Shown here in pieces: positions 3,900-5,397 of a DNA stretch of 5,397 nucleotides; position 1 is the first letter of the stretch, and the number at the start of each line of letters is the position of its first letter. The notes under the pieces were generated by a model. The model had not been told where the DNA came from, did not search any database, and worked only from the letters and a program-made list of their open reading frames with translations. The stretch covers positions 1 to 5,397 of the forward strand of contig JAUWLI010000224.1 of assembly GCA_030613765.1 (NCBI GenBank), given 5' to 3'. This DNA comes from Phycisphaerae bacterium. GTDB taxonomy: Bacteria > Planctomycetota > Phycisphaerae > Sedimentisphaerales > SG8-4. Made by a program: the position numbers and the translations under genes.

Positions 3900-5397
3900 T
3901 CATACATAAAATCCTAACATCAATACAAATATAATGCATCCCAGGACGCAACCCAGGACAAGCCCGATCAGCAGCAGAAAAAGGGAAATCAACAAACCTT
4001 TGCCGTAACCGATTGACTCATTGCTTTCAGGATATTTTATCATTGTACCGTAGATTGCTGATTTGACAAAGAAGGTCACAACAAGGTCGGCAAAATGACC
4101 CCATAAAGTTCCAAGAATGTCGAAGGGAATACCGATGACAAAACTAACCACTGAAGCGATAATCGCTATCTTATAGGCGGTCCAATAAGGGATATCGATC
4201 CTCACTGCCCATCTGGTTGTCATTCTAAGAAAGACAGCAGCTAACAGACACACTATTGGAATAGCAATCGCTGCAATCAAAATTTGCAGGTGCAGTGGGA
4301 TATCTTCAGACAAAAACTCTTCGACGCGTTTCGCAAAACGAGGTACAGAGGCCCTGCGGGCTTTAGGAGCCGCTGGCCCCGAAATACGGCAATTCGGCAG
4401 TGCCTGCTTCAAATCCGCTAATCCGGCGTTACTGACACTTGTGCCGCCCAGACTTAGCTTCTCAAGCGTGGTCAGGCCTTTGAGGTGTTCCAGCCCCCCG
4501 TCGCTGACCTGTGTGTTGCGAAGGTATAGCGTCTTCAGGGAACTCAGTCCTTGCAGGTGCGCCAGCCCCGTGTTGCTAACATAAGTGTCATGGACACAAA
4601 GATACACAAGGCCGGTCAGGTTTTTGAGGTGTTCCAGGCCCGCGTCTGTGATTCCTGTCTTATGGACGCAAAGACTTTCAAGTTCGGTCAGATTCTTGAC
4701 ATGGGCCAGTCCCGCATCGGTCACCTGTGTGCTGCCAAGGTAAAGCGTCTTCAGCGAAGTCAGGCCTCCAACGTGAGCTAATCCCGCGTCTCCTATCTGC
4801 CTGTTCTCAAGGCGAAGCGTCTCCAGAGAAGTCAAACCCTTCAGGTGGGACAGCCCGGCATCGGTGATTTGAGCGGTTGGCTGCGAGGGATCTCCGAGAA
4901 CATCTGCAACTGCCTGCTCGAGCGCCGAACCTCGCAAATTCACATGCCTGACTATTCCCTGCCCATCCAACAGAAAAGTCGAGGGGATACTGCGGATTCC
5001 GAAACCGGTTGAAATTTCATTATTCCATTTCTTGCCGTCGAAATACTGAGGCCACGGCATGTTGTTTTCTTCGATAAACTTCTCAAGCCTCTCTCGGCTA
5101 CTGTCAAGGCTGATTCCAATAATCTCAAATCCATCGTCGTGGTACTTGCTATAGATATCCAAAACATTAGGCAGTTCATTGATACACGGACCGCACCACG
5201 TTGCCCAGAAATCGACCAGAACCACCTTGCCCTTATACTGGACAATATCAATTTGTTCGCCCTTTGTACTTGTGAACTTCAGCTCGCCCAGCGGCTTTCC
5301 GAGAAGCGGATGAGATTTCGTTGTAACTCGAACCGGCTTACCCGTCAGATTTAGCAATTTGAGCGAAGTTAGGTCTTTCAGATGGGCCAGACCCGCA
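3900..5397 (-). CDS. LRR - thioredoxin (TlpA/redoxin-like) - LRR membrane protein, 5' end outside window
   Basis: A multidomain protein whose start is beyond the right edge. The frame is open to 5397, and the codons before the TTG at 5355-5357 already read as an LRR (AGLAHLKDLTSLKLLNLTG), so that TTG is not a real start. Numbering from it: residues about 7-155 form a TlpA/AhpC-TSA type thioredoxin fold (LGELKF, VVLVDFWATWCGPC with Cys55 and Cys58, GFEIIGISLD, and the cis-Pro segment RSIPSTFLLDGQG). Residues 161-326 hold a half LRR and six 24-residue LRRs. Residues 327-350 are a basic linker. Residues 355-485 hold three or four hydrophobic segments (about 355-378, 395-416, perhaps 422-438, 454-485). 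A TlpA-like domain normally performs thiol-disulfide exchange outside the cytoplasm. LRRs suggest protein binding. The combined role is unknown. It lies upstream of panC, with no evident link to pantothenate synthesis. Confidence 0.9.
   Translation of the reverse strand, partial: AGLAHLKDLTSLKLLNLTGKPVRVTTKSHPLLGKPLGELKFTSTKGEQIDIVQYKGKVVLVDFWATWCGPCINELPNVLDIYSKYHDDGFEIIGISLDSSRERLEKFIEENNMPWPQYFDGKKWNNEISTGFGIRSIPSTFLLDGQGIVRHVNLRGSALEQAVADVLGDPSQPTAQITDAGLSHLKGLTSLETLRLENRQIGDAGLAHVGGLTSLKTLYLGSTQVTDAGLAHVKNLTELESLCVHKTGITDAGLEHLKNLTGLVYLCVHDTYVSNTGLAHLQGLSSLKTLYLRNTQVSDGGLEHLKGLTTLEKLSLGGTSVSNAGLADLKQALPNCRISGPAAPKARRASVPRFAKRVEEFLSEDIPLHLQILIAAIAIPIVCLLAAVFLRMTTRWAVRIDIPYWTAYKIAIIASVVSFVIGIPFDILGTLWGHFADLVVTFFVKSAIYGTMIKYPESNESIGYGKGLLISLFLLLIGLVLGCVLGCIIFVLMLGFYV
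4404..4835 (-). repeat. Six tandem 72-bp units coding for 24-residue leucine-rich repeats
   Basis: Six consecutive units, each 24 codons, follow the pattern L-T-x-L-x-x-L-x-L-x-x-T-x-V-T-D-A-G-L-x-H-L-K-x. They carry phrases such as LTSLKTLYLGSTQVTDAGL and LSSLKTLYLRNTQVSDGGL. The two units centred on residues 223-270 carry unusual L-C-V-H cores (ESLCVHKTG and VYLCVHDTY). The run ends with the cap-like ALPNCRI. A half unit (AQITDAGLSHLKG) precedes it, and one more partial repeat lies at 5358-5397 beyond the thioredoxin domain. DNA similarity between units suggests growth by unit duplication. Confidence 0.9.

Noticed and set aside
4952..5251. A 99-codon open frame on the minus strand within the thioredoxin region
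   Set aside because: It overlaps the WCGPC-bearing frame out of phase and has no family features.
5355..5357. TTG as the start codon of the thioredoxin-LRR protein
   Set aside because: The frame stays open to the window edge, and the preceding 13 codons clearly encode LRR sequence, so the gene begins outside the window.

Overview
All genes in this window lie on the minus strand, so it reads right to left. The order is: a partial thioredoxin/leucine-rich-repeat (LRR) membrane protein, panC, hicB, hicA, panD, and then two tandem lgt genes, the second of which runs off the left edge. Coding density is high. The only gaps are about 84 bp before panC, 72 bp between panC and hicB, 17 bp between hicA and panD, and 25 bp between panD and the first lgt. 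No tRNA, rRNA, CRISPR array, insertion sequence or convincing terminator was seen.

The host is probably an anaerobic or otherwise moderate-GC member of the Planctomycetota, perhaps class Phycisphaerae. This is inferred from the 24-residue 'LTxLxxLxLxxTxVTDAGLxHL' repeats, which are abundant in that phylum, from the Lgt motif 'GRIGCFLNGCC', and from the low-to-moderate GC by eye. No marker gene settles it.

Region by region. (1) 3900-5397 encodes a chimera: the end of one LRR, a TlpA/redoxin-type thioredoxin domain with a WCGPC active site, six more LRRs, and a hydrophobic C-terminal region. It is open at the right edge, so its true start is outside the window. (2) 2961-3815 is panC and 2063-2437 is panD. 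PanD makes beta-alanine from L-aspartate, and PanC joins beta-alanine to pantoate to give pantothenate, the CoA precursor. (3) Between these two pathway partners sits a complete hicBA-type toxin-antitoxin pair (2455-2888). The antitoxin is short and lacks a DNA-binding domain, and a good sigma70-like promoter for the pair lies across the end of panC. (4) 1-2037 holds two lgt paralogues (prolipoprotein diacylglyceryl transferase). They are about 63% identical by hand count over 322 ungapped residues and are joined by an in-frame TAAATG. The downstream copy keeps the usual NGCC motif; the upstream copy has KGDC at the same place.

The genes may form one long transcript with an internal hicBA promoter. 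The most notable points are the thioredoxin domain lodged inside an LRR unit, the diverged lgt pair, the hicBA insertion within the pan cluster, and a PanD lacking the usual Asn before GAAA.
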